8,945 nt of DNA from Chitinispirillaceae bacterium (GTDB lineage Bacteria; Fibrobacterota; Chitinivibrionia; Chitinivibrionales; Chitinispirillaceae), in assembly GCA_016926315.1 (NCBI GenBank), contig JAFGOU010000025.1, positions 1 through 8,945 on the forward strand, read 5' to 3'. The position numbers were made by a program, and so were the translations under genes. Positions 1 through 6,851 of this stretch are shown piece by piece (positions within the stretch are counted from its first letter, which is position 1; each line of letters opens with the position of its first letter). Below the pieces are notes generated by a model. It was not told the origin of the DNA. It saw nothing but the letters and a program-made list of their open reading frames with translations, and did no database searches.

Positions 1-1100
1 AGCTTCGGGCCCATCACGTCGTAGGTATCGAGAATCATCTGCAGGTTCGGCGCGTCCACCCTGCGGGCAGAGGTGTCGATCAGATTGTTCCGCGCCAGCT
101 CGCCCATGATGGCGATGACGCCGCCCGCACGATTGACGTCTTCGACATGGTACGACGAACTCGGCGCGACTTTGCAGAGCACGGGCACTTTTCGCGACAG
201 GGCGTCGATGTCCTTCATGGTAAAGTCAACCTCCGCGCTGTGCGCTATGGCAAGAAGGTGGAGCACGGTGTTGGTCGAACCGCCCATGGCGATGTCAAGC
301 GCCATGGCGTTGAGAAACGCCTGGCGGGTAGCGATGGAACGCGGCAGTACCGCCGCGTCCTCCCTCTCGTACCACGCCCGGGTCATGGCGACGATCCGTT
401 GGGCTGCCTTGTCAAAAAGGGAAAGCCGCCGTTTGTGCGTTGCCATGACCGTTCCGTTGCCCGGCAGCGCCATGCCGAGCGCTTCGCAGAGGCAGTTCAT
501 GGAGTTGGCGGTAAAAAGGCCGGAGCACGATCCGCAGGTCGGGCACGCACTGCGCTCTACGGCGGCGATTTCTTCATCCGACACGCCGGGATCGGCCGAC
601 ATGACCATGGCGTCAACCAGATCGTATTTTTTATCGCCGATTACGCCGGCTTCCATGGGGCCGCCCGATACGATAATCGCGGGAATATTGAGGCGCATGG
701 CTGCCATGAGCATTCCGGGGGTGATCTTGTCGCAGTTGGTGATGCAGATCATGGCGTCGACTTTGTGCGCATTGCACATATACTCGACGCTGTCGGCGAT
801 GAGTTCGCGTGAAGGCAGGGAGTAGAGCATGCCGTCGTGACCCATGGCGATGCCGTCGTCGATGGCGATGGTATTGAACTCCGCCGCAAAACAGCCGAGG
901 TCATCGATCTGCCGCTTGACGTACTGGCCGATCTCATGGAGATGCACATGGCCCGGCACGAACTGGCTGAAAGAATTCACCACCGCAATAATCGGTTTTC
1001 CGATCTGCGACTCCTTCATGCCGTTTGCCCGCCAGAGGCTCCGTGCCCCCGCCATGCGGCGTCCTTCGGTCGTTTCGGCGCTGCGCAGTCTGATCGCCAT
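1..1100 (-). CDS. ilvD: Dihydroxy-acid dehydratase, N-terminal part (runs off left edge)
   Basis: Dihydroxy-acid dehydratase of the IlvD/Edd family converts 2,3-dihydroxy-3-methylbutanoate (or its pentanoate homologue) to the 2-oxo acid in cytosolic valine, isoleucine and leucine synthesis. The frame is open from ATG at 1100 to the window edge, giving 366 of about 615 residues usual for the family. Visible signatures are DDGIAMGH (81-88), [14 protein letters not shown] (95-108), NCDKITPGM (122-130, cluster ligand Cys123), CPTCGSCSG (186-194), ANSMNCL (198-204) and a conserved [11 protein letters not shown] stretch. The sequence at 42-54 is [13 protein letters not shown], as in E. coli IlvD, not the Cys-containing NTCNMHL form of [2Fe-2S] plant-type enzymes, so an oxygen-sensitive [4Fe-4S] enzyme is inferred. 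Residue 89 is Asp in GHDG, where E. coli has Gly. AAGGAG at 1114-1109 lies 8 nt before the start. The gene is divergent from the FecR-domain gene. Confidence 0.97.
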   Translation of the reverse strand, partial: MAIRLRSAETTEGRRMAGARSLWRANGMKESQIGKPIIAVVNSFSQFVPGHVHLHEIGQYVKRQIDDLGCFAAEFNTIAIDDGIAMGHDGMLYSLPSRELIADSVEYMCNAHKVDAMICITNCDKITPGMLMAAMRLNIPAIIVSGGPMEAGVIGDKKYDLVDAMVMSADPGVSDEEIAAVERSACPTCGSCSGLFTANSMNCLCEALGMALPGNGTVMATHKRRLSLFDKAAQRIVAMTRAWYEREDAAVLPRSIATRQAFLNAMALDIAMGGSTNTVLHLLAIAHSAEVDFTMKDIDALSRKVPVLCKVAPSSSYHVEDVNRAGGVIAIMGELARNNLIDTSARRVDAPNLQMILDTYDVMGPK

Positions 1101-1129
1101 CGGTATCGCTCCTTGATAGTGTCCCACCA

Positions 1130-1147
1130 ATCCCTTATCACAGGGAT
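1130..1147 (-). promoter_or_regulatory. Dyad in ilvD leader, possible operator
   Basis: A perfect 6-bp inverted repeat, ATCCCT and AGGGAT around a 6-nt centre, lies 16 nt upstream of the ilvD ribosome-binding site, in the expected 5' leader. Its centre GTGATA shares GTGAT with the dyad at 1166-1179. It has no U-tract, so it is not a terminator. It could be an operator or a small leader hairpin; the function is inferred from position only. Confidence 0.3.
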
Positions 1148-1155
1148 ATATATTA

Positions 1156-1185
1156 AAAATAAGCGATCACGGCGGTGATATTCAA
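1156..1185 (-). promoter_or_regulatory. Candidate ilvD promoter
   Basis: On the minus strand TTGAAT (1185-1180) and TATTTT (1161-1156) are separated by 18 nt, each matching four of six sigma70 consensus positions. An inverted repeat ATCAC-CGCC-GTGAT (1179-1166) lies within the spacer, where a regulator would block RNA polymerase. The match is modest, and the AT-rich run 1148-1160 offers other possible -10 boxes. Confidence 0.3.
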
Positions 1186-1215
1186 TTGATTTTTTGGGGG
1201 CGGTAAAAGTTTCCC

Positions 1216-1245
1216 TTGAAACCCGGCCTCAGGCGGTACTATAAT
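1216..1245 (+). promoter_or_regulatory. Sigma70-type promoter of the FecR-domain gene
   Basis: TTGAAA (1216-1221) and a perfect TATAAT (1240-1245) are separated by 18 nt. Transcription would start near 1252, giving a short leader of about 24 nt that carries AAGGAGG (1261-1267) 8 nt before ATG 1276. This is the best promoter match in the window. It argues against translation starting at the in-frame TTG at 1216, which is the -35 box itself. Confidence 0.75.
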
Positions 1246-1275
1246 GAAATAACCCATTTCAAGGAGGCACCTTCC

Positions 1276-2505
1276 ATGACCCCCTGCATCAAGCCAGCTT
1301 TTCTTGCCGCGTTTTTCGTTTCTTTTTTCACGGTCGCCGTACCCGGCGCGGATCTCTGTGTCGTCATCGACTCAATGAAAGGCACTGCCGAAATCCAGCG
1401 GGCCGGCCGCCAGCAGTGGCAGAAAGCAGCCAAAAACATGAAACTCTACAACAACGACATCATCCATGTCCTTCCCCAGGGCTTCGCAACCCTTACCTGG
1501 CCCGACGGCTCGACCACCTTTATCCACCAGAATTCCCAGATGCTCATCAATTTATCCATTGAGGAACCGCCGAAAGAGAGAATTTTCAATCACGCCACGG
1601 TGTTCTTCGGAGCCGTTTTTTTCCTCGTTAAAAAAATCGCGCCGCGCGGTCTGTTCGACGACAGCAACATGCGTATCTACACGCCGACCGCGGTCATGTC
1701 GATCAGGGGAACGGCATTCGGCATTTCGGTTGATAAAAACGCCGGCACGACAACGGTCAAGGTTGTCAACGGCACGGTCCAGGTGAGAAATATCCTTAAA
1801 TCAGTGTCGCTTTTCCTTGGTCCCGCGCACCAGACCACGGTCTCGATGAATACCGATCCATTGCCGCCCTCCGCAGTCCTTAAAGCCGACCTGGATTCCC
1901 TCAAATCCTGGGTACCGGGATCGATCATCACCGCGGCCATGGAAAAGCAGCTTGAACAGGCGCGCAAGGACCACCTCACCCTGACCGAAAAACTTGAGGA
2001 CAAATGCGTGGTCACCCGGTTCGCCAACAACTCAGGCTATCACGGCCCCTGGCCCGTCGCGTCAACGGTGACGAAGGCAATGGCCAATCGCCTTGGCAAA
2101 TTAAAACCGAAATTCCGTTTTGTCGTCAGGGATTCAACGGGCGCCGACCCGTTTGAACTGGCGCGCAAGGACAGCGCCCGTTTCGTGATCGCCGGCGCAC
2201 TCGAGGCATTCGACATCACCCAGCATGCGGAGATCTCGACCAGGGCCGACGAATACCGTGAGTACGCCAGCGCCGTGGTGCGCATCCGCCTGCGCCTGCT
2301 CGATGCATCTTCGGGGAAACAGCTTGCCGAGGAGCTGCACAGCGGCGAAATCCGCCATAAAAACGCGGTGGAAAACTCCTGGCAGAAGGTCAATAAGCTC
2401 ACCTTTGACCTTGCGGACGAGAAATTCGCCTCGTCGATCCTCGGCCGTGCGCTCAATAATGCGCTTGCCAGGGCGAGCGAAAAAATGGCCAGGTATATTG
2501 AATGA
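1276..2505 (+). CDS. Exported FecR-domain protein with CsgG/FlgT-like C-terminal half
   Basis: 409 residues from ATG 1276, chosen over an in-frame TTG at 1216 because AAGGAGG sits 8 nt upstream, a clean Sec signal peptide follows (residues 1-25, ending VPGA) and the upstream TTG is the promoter -35 box. Residues about 28-190 match the FecR periplasmic domain: a GTAEIQR opening strand, LYNNDIIHV, ATLTWPDGST (71-80), and the YTPTAVMSIRGTAFGISVD core (135-153). A helical, possibly coiled segment spans about 200-240. Residues 243-409 resemble the CsgG/FlgT/TolB-N family of envelope proteins: VVTRFAN, ARFVIAGALEAF (301-312), then alternating strands VVRIRLRLLDASSGKQLAEE (334-353). There is no sigma/anti-sigma partner and no inner-membrane anchor beyond the signal peptide, so classical Fec-type signalling is unlikely. 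A periplasmic or outer-membrane-associated structural role is more plausible. The fold assignment of the C-terminal half is less certain than that of the FecR domain. Confidence 0.88.
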   Translation: MTPCIKPAFLAAFFVSFFTVAVPGADLCVVIDSMKGTAEIQRAGRQQWQKAAKNMKLYNNDIIHVLPQGFATLTWPDGSTTFIHQNSQMLINLSIEEPPKERIFNHATVFFGAVFFLVKKIAPRGLFDDSNMRIYTPTAVMSIRGTAFGISVDKNAGTTTVKVVNGTVQVRNILKSVSLFLGPAHQTTVSMNTDPLPPSAVLKADLDSLKSWVPGSIITAAMEKQLEQARKDHLTLTEKLEDKCVVTRFANNSGYHGPWPVASTVTKAMANRLGKLKPKFRFVVRDSTGADPFELARKDSARFVIAGALEAFDITQHAEISTRADEYREYASAVVRIRLRLLDASSGKQLAEELHSGEIRHKNAVENSWQKVNKLTFDLADEKFASSILGRALNNALARASEKMARYIE

Positions 2506-2568
2506 TGCTGAAGATGAGACAGGAAAAGATTTAACCCGTACCGGAAAACAGGAAAGGTCGGGAGCAGC
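2506..2568. other. Convergent intergenic spacer with weak stem-loop
   Basis: This 63-base gap separates two converging genes. CCCGTACC (2535-2542) can pair with GGTCGGG (2556-2562) with one bulged base around a 13-nt loop. No T-run follows on either strand, so it is at most a weak bidirectional terminator. Confidence 0.25.
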
Positions 2569-3432
2569 TTAAAACACGAACGAAAGGCCGAACCCGATCA
2601 GCCCGGCGGCGCCGAGCGCGAAGGTGATTCCGCTCAAAACCGCGCTTGTATTATAAGCGTCGATATACGTCTGCCTCTCCGCAACCTGGTCCTCTATCGG
2701 CCGGTCGGGGTCCGGTTTGATCGAGTTCGCTTTTTCGAAATTGTCCTTTGCCGTAAAGGCGAATATCGTTCCACCCAGAGCCCCGACGACTCCCACGCCG
2801 AGCGAGCCATACCTGAACAGCAACCGGTTCCGCGAAGGCGATACCGCGCCCTTGCCATCAACCGATGGTTTCCTGTCCTCTCCCCCGACTTTCGGCTTCT
2901 GCTTGGTAGCGTTGTACGAAAACGGTTCGTTTTCCGGAACGTTCTGGATTTTGTCGTTGATGGTGAAATGGAACTGCCCGTTCTGCCTGAAAACGCTCTG
3001 CATGATGAGAATGTCGGGATTTTGACACTTGATGCCGTAGACCGAATAGCGCAAATTGGCGAATTTGACCTCGACGTCTCCGGACTCTTTTGCCACGAGA
3101 ATGCCGTTCCAGTCAAAAGCGTCGGGCGACTGCGGCGCTTCCGGATTCAGCATGGTATCGTTGATCGAAGAGAACAGCACCGGGTGTTCCTGCGTGCCGT
3201 TTACCTGCAGATTTCCCTGTACCGTAATGCCGGTAAAGGGATTGAAAAGCAGGTTGCAACCGGCATTGATGATCAGATACTTGCCCTTGGGTATGATAAT
3301 GTCCCGATCAACGACATACGGGTTTCCTGCCGAATCGAGCGTCATGCCGCCGAGATTGCCGCCGATGTTGGTCTGGGAAAACGTGCCGGACAGGATTCCG
3401 GTGATAAGCGTCAGCGCAAGGGAATATCTCAT
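2569..3432 (-). CDS. Exported beta-helix-like protein with C-terminal membrane hairpin
   Basis: 287 residues from ATG 3432, preceded by AGAGG (3444-3440) at 7 nt. A longer in-frame start near 3606 would overlap the neighbouring gene and hide the signal peptide, so it was not used. Residues 1-20 form a Sec signal peptide. Residues about 35-160 show short repeating strands with Gly and hydrophobic turns (IIIPKGKYLIINAG, GITVQGNLQVNGT, HPVLFSS, WNGILV, YGIKCQNPDILIMQSVFRQNG), the pattern of a right-handed parallel beta-helix as in carbohydrate-active or surface proteins. No catalytic residues can be assigned. Residues about 165-200 are polar linker. Two hydrophobic segments follow (about 207-227 and 263-285) around a charged loop rich in Asp, Glu and Lys, and the chain ends in FVF. 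This suggests membrane anchoring through a C-terminal helical hairpin. No named family was recognised and the function is unknown. Confidence 0.82.
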   Translation of the reverse strand: MRYSLALTLITGILSGTFSQTNIGGNLGGMTLDSAGNPYVVDRDIIIPKGKYLIINAGCNLLFNPFTGITVQGNLQVNGTQEHPVLFSSINDTMLNPEAPQSPDAFDWNGILVAKESGDVEVKFANLRYSVYGIKCQNPDILIMQSVFRQNGQFHFTINDKIQNVPENEPFSYNATKQKPKVGGEDRKPSVDGKGAVSPSRNRLLFRYGSLGVGVVGALGGTIFAFTAKDNFEKANSIKPDPDRPIEDQVAERQTYIDAYNTSAVLSGITFALGAAGLIGFGLSFVF

Positions 3433-3488
3433 GTAATGACCTCTGAAAAATGCGGATGAATTACCATTACGAAAATGTAAGGGTACAA

Positions 3489-3516
3489 AATATATCATCC
3501 TTAGGTGCAAACCCAA
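3489..3516 (-). promoter_or_regulatory. Candidate promoter of the beta-helix gene
   Basis: TTGGGT (3516-3511) and TATATT (3494-3489) are separated by 16 nt on the minus strand, about 57 nt before the ATG at 3432. The -10 box is good (5 of 6) and the -35 weak. The 127-base gap to the upstream BtuF-like gene shows no clear intrinsic terminator, so read-through from the cobalamin operon is also possible. Confidence 0.35.
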
Positions 3517-3559
3517 CATTTTTAAAGATATCAGCCTGATGGAACCGCCTTTCCGAAAT

Positions 3560-4468
3560 CTACTCCCCTGCCGTTTCAGGATGAATAACCCGCGCCATTG
3601 CTTCAAGAGTCAACACGATCCTCGGACCCGGAACCGTGACATACTCCTGCTCAAAGAGGTAGACCCGGTTGTTTTTAACGGCCGTGACCTGCCCGGCCCG
3701 GTCCCATTCGGCCCTGACCTCATCGGCCGTGCGCCCGGCAGCGGCAAGGCCAGGAAGCATGTCGATGATAATATCAGGATTGAGCGCGTAAACACCCTCG
3801 ATCGATACCTGTGGATACTGCCCCGCGCTGCCGCTCCAGACGTTTTCACCGCCCGCCATACGGATCAGCTCGTCGTACATGGTGCCCTGGCCTGCAATGT
3901 ACAGATCAGCAAGCGGACCCGACGCCATACCCCTGCCGAGCGACACCAGCACGCGCGGACGGGGCAATCCGTCCGTTTTGTGCTCCACCGCAGCCATACG
4001 TTTTGCGATCGTATCGGCAAGCCGTGCAGCCGCAGCAGCCCTGCCGCATCGCTCCCCGATCTGACGGATCGAACGGACAATTCCGGAAACCGTGGTATGA
4101 TCGACCACAAGTACCGTTGAGCACAACTTGTTGATATTACTGTTTATTCTCGAATGCTCATCAAGCGCTACAATAAGGTCTGCATGAAGCCTGAGAAGCG
4201 CCTCGTAATTGATATCGTAATACCCGCCGATAACGGTTTTTTTCTTTGCTTCTGCTGGGAAGAGACAAAACCGGGTGACGCCCACGACATGGTCACCCAG
4301 CCCGAGCGCGAACAGGATTTCGGTGATGCTCGGCGACAGAGAGACAATACGCCGGTACTCATGCGCAGCCGCTGCGCTCTCCGGTGTCTGATCCTGACGC
4401 TGTACGCATCCGCTCGCAACAAAAGCGACTAGCAGCGCAAGAACCGGCCCTTGGCACGAACGTCTCAT
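3560..4468 (-). CDS. btuF: BtuF-like cobalamin/corrinoid-binding lipoprotein
   Basis: 302 residues. Residues 1-21 are a lipoprotein signal (MRRS..., hydrophobic core, VASGC with Cys21 as the lipidation site), so the protein is probably anchored in the periplasm. The mature part matches the Peripla_BP_2 fold used by B12 and siderophore binding proteins: RRIVSLSPSITEILFALGLGD (39-59), VVGVTRFCLFP (61-71), a D-NYEALLRLHADLIVA strand-helix unit (85-101), a long linking helix at about 138-165, PRVLVSLGRG (171-180), YDELIRMAGGENVW (198-211), ISIEGVYALNPDIII-like VSIEGVYALNPDIII (221-235) and the C-terminal VPGPRIVLTLEAMARVIHP (279-297). B12 specificity is inferred from the co-operonic BtuB-like receptor and the cobalamin riboswitches; a siderophore ligand is the main alternative. 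It starts 20 nt after the receptor gene. AAGGAGG lies 15 nt from ATG 4468, farther than usual, with a tiny reading frame between them. No BtuC or BtuD gene follows. Confidence 0.88.
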   Translation of the reverse strand: MRRSCQGPVLALLVAFVASGCVQRQDQTPESAAAAHEYRRIVSLSPSITEILFALGLGDHVVGVTRFCLFPAEAKKKTVIGGYYDINYEALLRLHADLIVALDEHSRINSNINKLCSTVLVVDHTTVSGIVRSIRQIGERCGRAAAAARLADTIAKRMAAVEHKTDGLPRPRVLVSLGRGMASGPLADLYIAGQGTMYDELIRMAGGENVWSGSAGQYPQVSIEGVYALNPDIIIDMLPGLAAAGRTADEVRAEWDRAGQVTAVKNNRVYLFEQEYVTVPGPRIVLTLEAMARVIHPETAGE

Positions 4469-4476
4469 GGTCGCAT
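4465..4476 (-). CDS. Three-codon leader frame (Met-Arg-Pro) overlapping the btuF-like start
   Basis: The minus strand reads ATG CGA CCA TGA. Its ATG (4476-4474) lies 7 nt after AAGGAGG (4490-4484), ideal spacing, and its stop overlaps the lipoprotein ATG as ATGA. The Shine-Dalgarno itself overlaps the TAA stop of the receptor gene. The lipoprotein start has no other Shine-Dalgarno at a normal distance. Ribosomes may initiate here and reinitiate on the lipoprotein ATG. The peptide is unlikely to matter in itself, and it may be fortuitous. Confidence 0.35.
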   Translation of the reverse strand: MRP

Positions 4477-4488
4477 TCCCCCGCCTCC

Positions 4489-6471
4489 TTAAAAACGCAC
4501 CTTTACGCCCAACCGGTGCTCCCTGCCCGGCAGCGGGTAACCCTGGGTCGTCATGCGCTGCTCATTGGTCAGGTTGCGCAGATCGTACCAGAGCGCAAGC
4601 CCGGGCCGGTAACCCGAGGCCTCGATCACCTGAACGCCGGCGGTCGCATCAAACGTGGTGGTCTGCGGCAGGCGGGCGGTATTTTCCGCATTGGTGAAGC
4701 GTTCGCCGCTATACCGGCAGGTTATCCCACCGGTAAATGGTCCGGGCGTCAGCGTGGTCGTCCAGGTGGCCGCATATTCCGGCCGGTGGATGATTTTTTT
4801 CCCGGTGGAGTCGTCGCGCGCGTCGTTCCAGGTGATAGCAATAGTGGTAGCGGAAAAACCGGCATGGGAGAGTTGTGCCGATCCATGAATACCCCTGATC
4901 CGGGCCCGGGAGACGTTTTCCGGCCGATAGCGCATTCCGGCCGGGTCGGCTGGGTCCGGCTGCCATACGATCATGTCGTGCATGTCCAGAACATACCCGG
5001 TGATCCGGCCGGACGCACCCGTTTTGCCCGTGCGATAGCATGCCTGAAACCCGGCGTCCACATTCATGCTCCGTTCGGGACGCAGCTCCGGATTACCCAC
5101 CGTGAACATATCGAGCGCCCAGTACCGGTCGTCAAAGGTGGGCGATCGCGATGCCGTGCCGATAGCGGCGAAAAGCGCAGGCTCGCCACTGATGCCCAGC
5201 CCGGCTATGACACCGGCCTTGGCGTTCAACCAAACACCGGTGTGATCGGAATAGTCCAGTCGCAGAGACGGGGTCGCCTTGACGGTAACATGCCCTTCAG
5301 CGATCGTCCCCACGCCCGCAGCAAACGCCGCGACTTCGTTCGCCGCATGGCTTCCGGAGTTGCTGCTTTCCAGGGAGTTCCGGCGGTACTGCATGCCGGT
5401 GGTCACGAATTGTGTTCCCAGGGAAAGTTCCTGGATCAATTCCACGTCGCCGTATCGCTTCCGGTGCCGGCTCTCCTGTGGATAAAGCGTGTCCCGGTTT
5501 GCATAATGGGTGCTGTCCATACCCCCGACTGCATTGAGGCGCAGCGTCATGATGTCTGAAGCGCGCCAGTGGCCGTCGATTCCCAGCGCCGACTGCCGCT
5601 TATCGGTGGTCCCTGGATCACGCCATGTGACCGGGCCCGGGCTTTCTATGCGACGGTCGGTGAGCAGACCCGTTGCGCCGATGGTAACGTTGTCGAAGGC
5701 GCGTCCCAGGCGGCCGAACAGGTTGACATCCCTGAAACCGTTGTCTTCCCTGACCTGTGGAACGCTCTCCTGGAGCTGATAGTCGTATCGCCCGTCGGAA
5801 AACCGGAGGTTCCCCGAAACCAGGCCCTCGTAGGGGCCTTTTTTCACGCTCACCACCCCCTGGTGGCCGTTGGTATTGAGTCCGACCGACCGTTCGCCGA
5901 AAGGTTCATAGGAACCGACTGTTGATGAATATGAACCTGAAACACCCTCGGCCTCGGGCCGTCGCGTGATGATATTCACCACGCCGCCAACGGCATCCAT
6001 TCCATACACCGCTGACTGGCCGCCTTCAACGACCTCTATTTTCTTCACCATGGACACCGGAATATCCCCCAGATCGTTGGTGCTCGTGCCGGTCCGTTTG
6101 CCGTCCAGAAGAATGAGCGTGCGTTCCGATCCCGCGCCGCGCAGGCTGATGCTCTTGACATTGCCGCCTCCAGCATCGGAAACAAAGGCGGGAATGCGGG
6201 CGCTCAGCAGCTCGGCCGTGGTACCGGAAACCGCGGCCGCTTCCGTTTCGACGTCGATCACGGTATGGTCGTCGGCCACCCACTGCGACGATTGCGGCCT
6301 TCGGGCAGCGGTCACGACCATGGGCGAAAGCAGAACCGTGTCGTCAACGGAAAGGGTGTCATGCTGCTGCAACAGGGAGCCGGATGGTCCGGTGCTGTCC
6401 TGACCTGCGATCGTGGCAAAGGTACATAGTGAGGCGAGCGCACAGGCGCTTAAAACGATTCGGTGGTTCAT
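4489..6471 (-). CDS. btuB: BtuB-like TonB-dependent outer-membrane receptor
   Basis: 660 residues, close to BtuB-type receptors (about 600-680), with a Sec signal peptide (residues 1-23). A TonB-box-like segment SPMVVTAA (49-56) precedes the plug domain at about 62-172, which shows TTAELLSARIPAFVSDAGGGNVKSISLRGAGSERTLILLDGKR, IPVSMVKKIEVVEGGQSAVYGMDAVGGVVNIITRRP. The rest is a 22-strand-type barrel of alternating strands with typical receptor motifs (SRSPTFDDRYW, NPELRPERSMNVDAGF) ending in LGVKVRF, a terminal Phe as required for BAM insertion. Active uptake of cobalamin or another corrinoid across the outer membrane, powered by TonB, is inferred from two cobalamin riboswitches upstream and the BtuF-like gene 20 nt downstream. 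The ribosome-binding site AGGAAG (6480-6475) is close to ATG 6471 and lies in a hairpin. No TonB, ExbB or ExbD gene is in the window. Confidence 0.94.
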   Translation of the reverse strand: MNHRIVLSACALASLCTFATIAGQDSTGPSGSLLQQHDTLSVDDTVLLSPMVVTAARRPQSSQWVADDHTVIDVETEAAAVSGTTAELLSARIPAFVSDAGGGNVKSISLRGAGSERTLILLDGKRTGTSTNDLGDIPVSMVKKIEVVEGGQSAVYGMDAVGGVVNIITRRPEAEGVSGSYSSTVGSYEPFGERSVGLNTNGHQGVVSVKKGPYEGLVSGNLRFSDGRYDYQLQESVPQVREDNGFRDVNLFGRLGRAFDNVTIGATGLLTDRRIESPGPVTWRDPGTTDKRQSALGIDGHWRASDIMTLRLNAVGGMDSTHYANRDTLYPQESRHRKRYGDVELIQELSLGTQFVTTGMQYRRNSLESSNSGSHAANEVAAFAAGVGTIAEGHVTVKATPSLRLDYSDHTGVWLNAKAGVIAGLGISGEPALFAAIGTASRSPTFDDRYWALDMFTVGNPELRPERSMNVDAGFQACYRTGKTGASGRITGYVLDMHDMIVWQPDPADPAGMRYRPENVSRARIRGIHGSAQLSHAGFSATTIAITWNDARDDSTGKKIIHRPEYAATWTTTLTPGPFTGGITCRYSGERFTNAENTARLPQTTTFDATAGVQVIEASGYRPGLALWYDLRNLTNEQRMTTQGYPLPGREHRLGVKVRF

Positions 6472-6475
6472 GGTC

Positions 6476-6498
6476 TTCCTTTCCCCCTCGGGATGGAA
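6476..6498 (-). promoter_or_regulatory. Shine-Dalgarno-sequestering hairpin of the proximal riboswitch
   Basis: In the minus-strand RNA, UUCC (6498-6495) can pair with GGAA (6479-6476) and UCCC (6493-6490) with GGGA (6485-6482), with a small internal loop and a GAGG tetraloop. The 3' arm contains most of the AGGAAG ribosome-binding site of the receptor gene. No U-tract follows. This fits translational repression as the output of the proximal cobalamin switch. The pairing is by inspection; no energy was calculated. Confidence 0.5.
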
Positions 6499-6517
6499 TG
6501 GTTGCTGGATGAGGCGC

Positions 6518-6670
6518 GTACGGAACAGGTCTACTGACTCTCCTTCATCCTACTGATCGCGTCTTCCCATCCCGTAAACGGGACAGTGACAGTAATGCGA
6601 CGTTCGTCGGGATTACAGTCGCGGGGCGGTGGAAGCGTTGCACTTCCTTCCCTTGATCCGGCACCGTTAC
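6518..6670 (-). ncRNA. Cobalamin riboswitch, proximal aptamer
   Basis: Read on the minus strand, the segment shows the ordered core of the cobalamin (AdoCbl-type) riboswitch: GGTGCC (6665-6660), AAGGGAA (about 6653-6647), a P4-like GGAAG/CTTCC stem, CCGC..GCGACTGTAA (B12-box variant, 6628-6612 region), CACTG followed by a TCCCG/CGGGA stem, TGGGAAG, and AGTCAGTAGACCTG near 6540-6526. GTAACGG (6670-6664) pairs with CCGTAC (6523-6518) with one bulged A, closing helix P1. It is the leader of the BtuB-like receptor gene, 46 nt before its ATG. All conserved blocks are present, although the B12 box has GCGACTG for the usual GCCACTG. High cobalamin is expected to reduce receptor expression. Confidence 0.9.
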
Positions 6671-6851
6671 TATGCAGAAAACTGCGTATCCATGTGGTTG
6701 CTGTTCATACTATCTGGGTTTGAATTTAATCAGAAAAAAGTCACCCTGAGTACTTCGACTACGCTCAGTACAGGCCTGTCGAAGGGTCAACCGTCATGGA
6801 TTTGCACTTGACACTACCGTTGTTTCTTTGTCCCCTTTCCCTCCTTTCGCA
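6671..6851. other. Gene-free spacer between the two riboswitches
   Basis: This stretch holds the palindromic repeat-like element and an AT-rich part near 6721-6742, but no credible gene. An AAAGGAGGG on the minus strand near 6840-6848 looks like a ribosome-binding site but is followed only by a short frame: the ATG near 6797 stops after about 10 codons. It may be the remnant of a gene once governed by the distal riboswitch, or simply the linker between two switches in series. Confidence 0.5.
6743..6788. repeat. Palindromic interspersed-repeat-like element
   Basis: This spacer segment between the two riboswitches reads, on the plus strand, CACCCTGAGTACTTCGACTA then CGCTCAGTACAGGCC and TGTCGAAGGGTCAA. 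It contains CTGAG/CTCAG and TTCGAC/GTCGAA inverted pairs. Short elements built on CCCTTCGAC...CTGAGCG...GTCGAAG are scattered through many bacterial genomes in intergenic DNA. Only one copy is in this window, so repetitiveness here is from general knowledge, not shown. It disrupts any gene between the riboswitches. Confidence 0.5.

Noticed and set aside
73..825. Long plus-strand open frame (250 codons) opposite ilvD
   Set aside because: It is antisense to a strongly conserved ilvD reading frame, has no ribosome-binding site and its translation lacks family features. High GC third positions of the true gene create it.
1216..1275. Upstream TTG start for the FecR-domain protein
   Set aside because: The TTG is part of the -35 box. 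Starting there would place about 20 charged and polar residues before the signal peptide, whereas ATG 1276 has an ideal Shine-Dalgarno.
3433..3606. N-terminal extension of the beta-helix protein
   Set aside because: It would overlap the end of the BtuF-like gene and bury the signal peptide. ATG 3432 has its own ribosome-binding site and gives a proper exported N-terminus.
3539..4120. 193-codon plus-strand frame opposite the btuF-like gene
   Set aside because: Antisense to a clear lipoprotein-type binding protein; no ribosome-binding site or plausible domain.
4384..5559. 391-codon plus-strand open frame opposite btuF/btuB
   Set aside because: It spans the junction of two well-supported minus-strand genes. 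Its translation is rich in Arg, Gly and Pro with no domain or signal, typical of a shadow frame.
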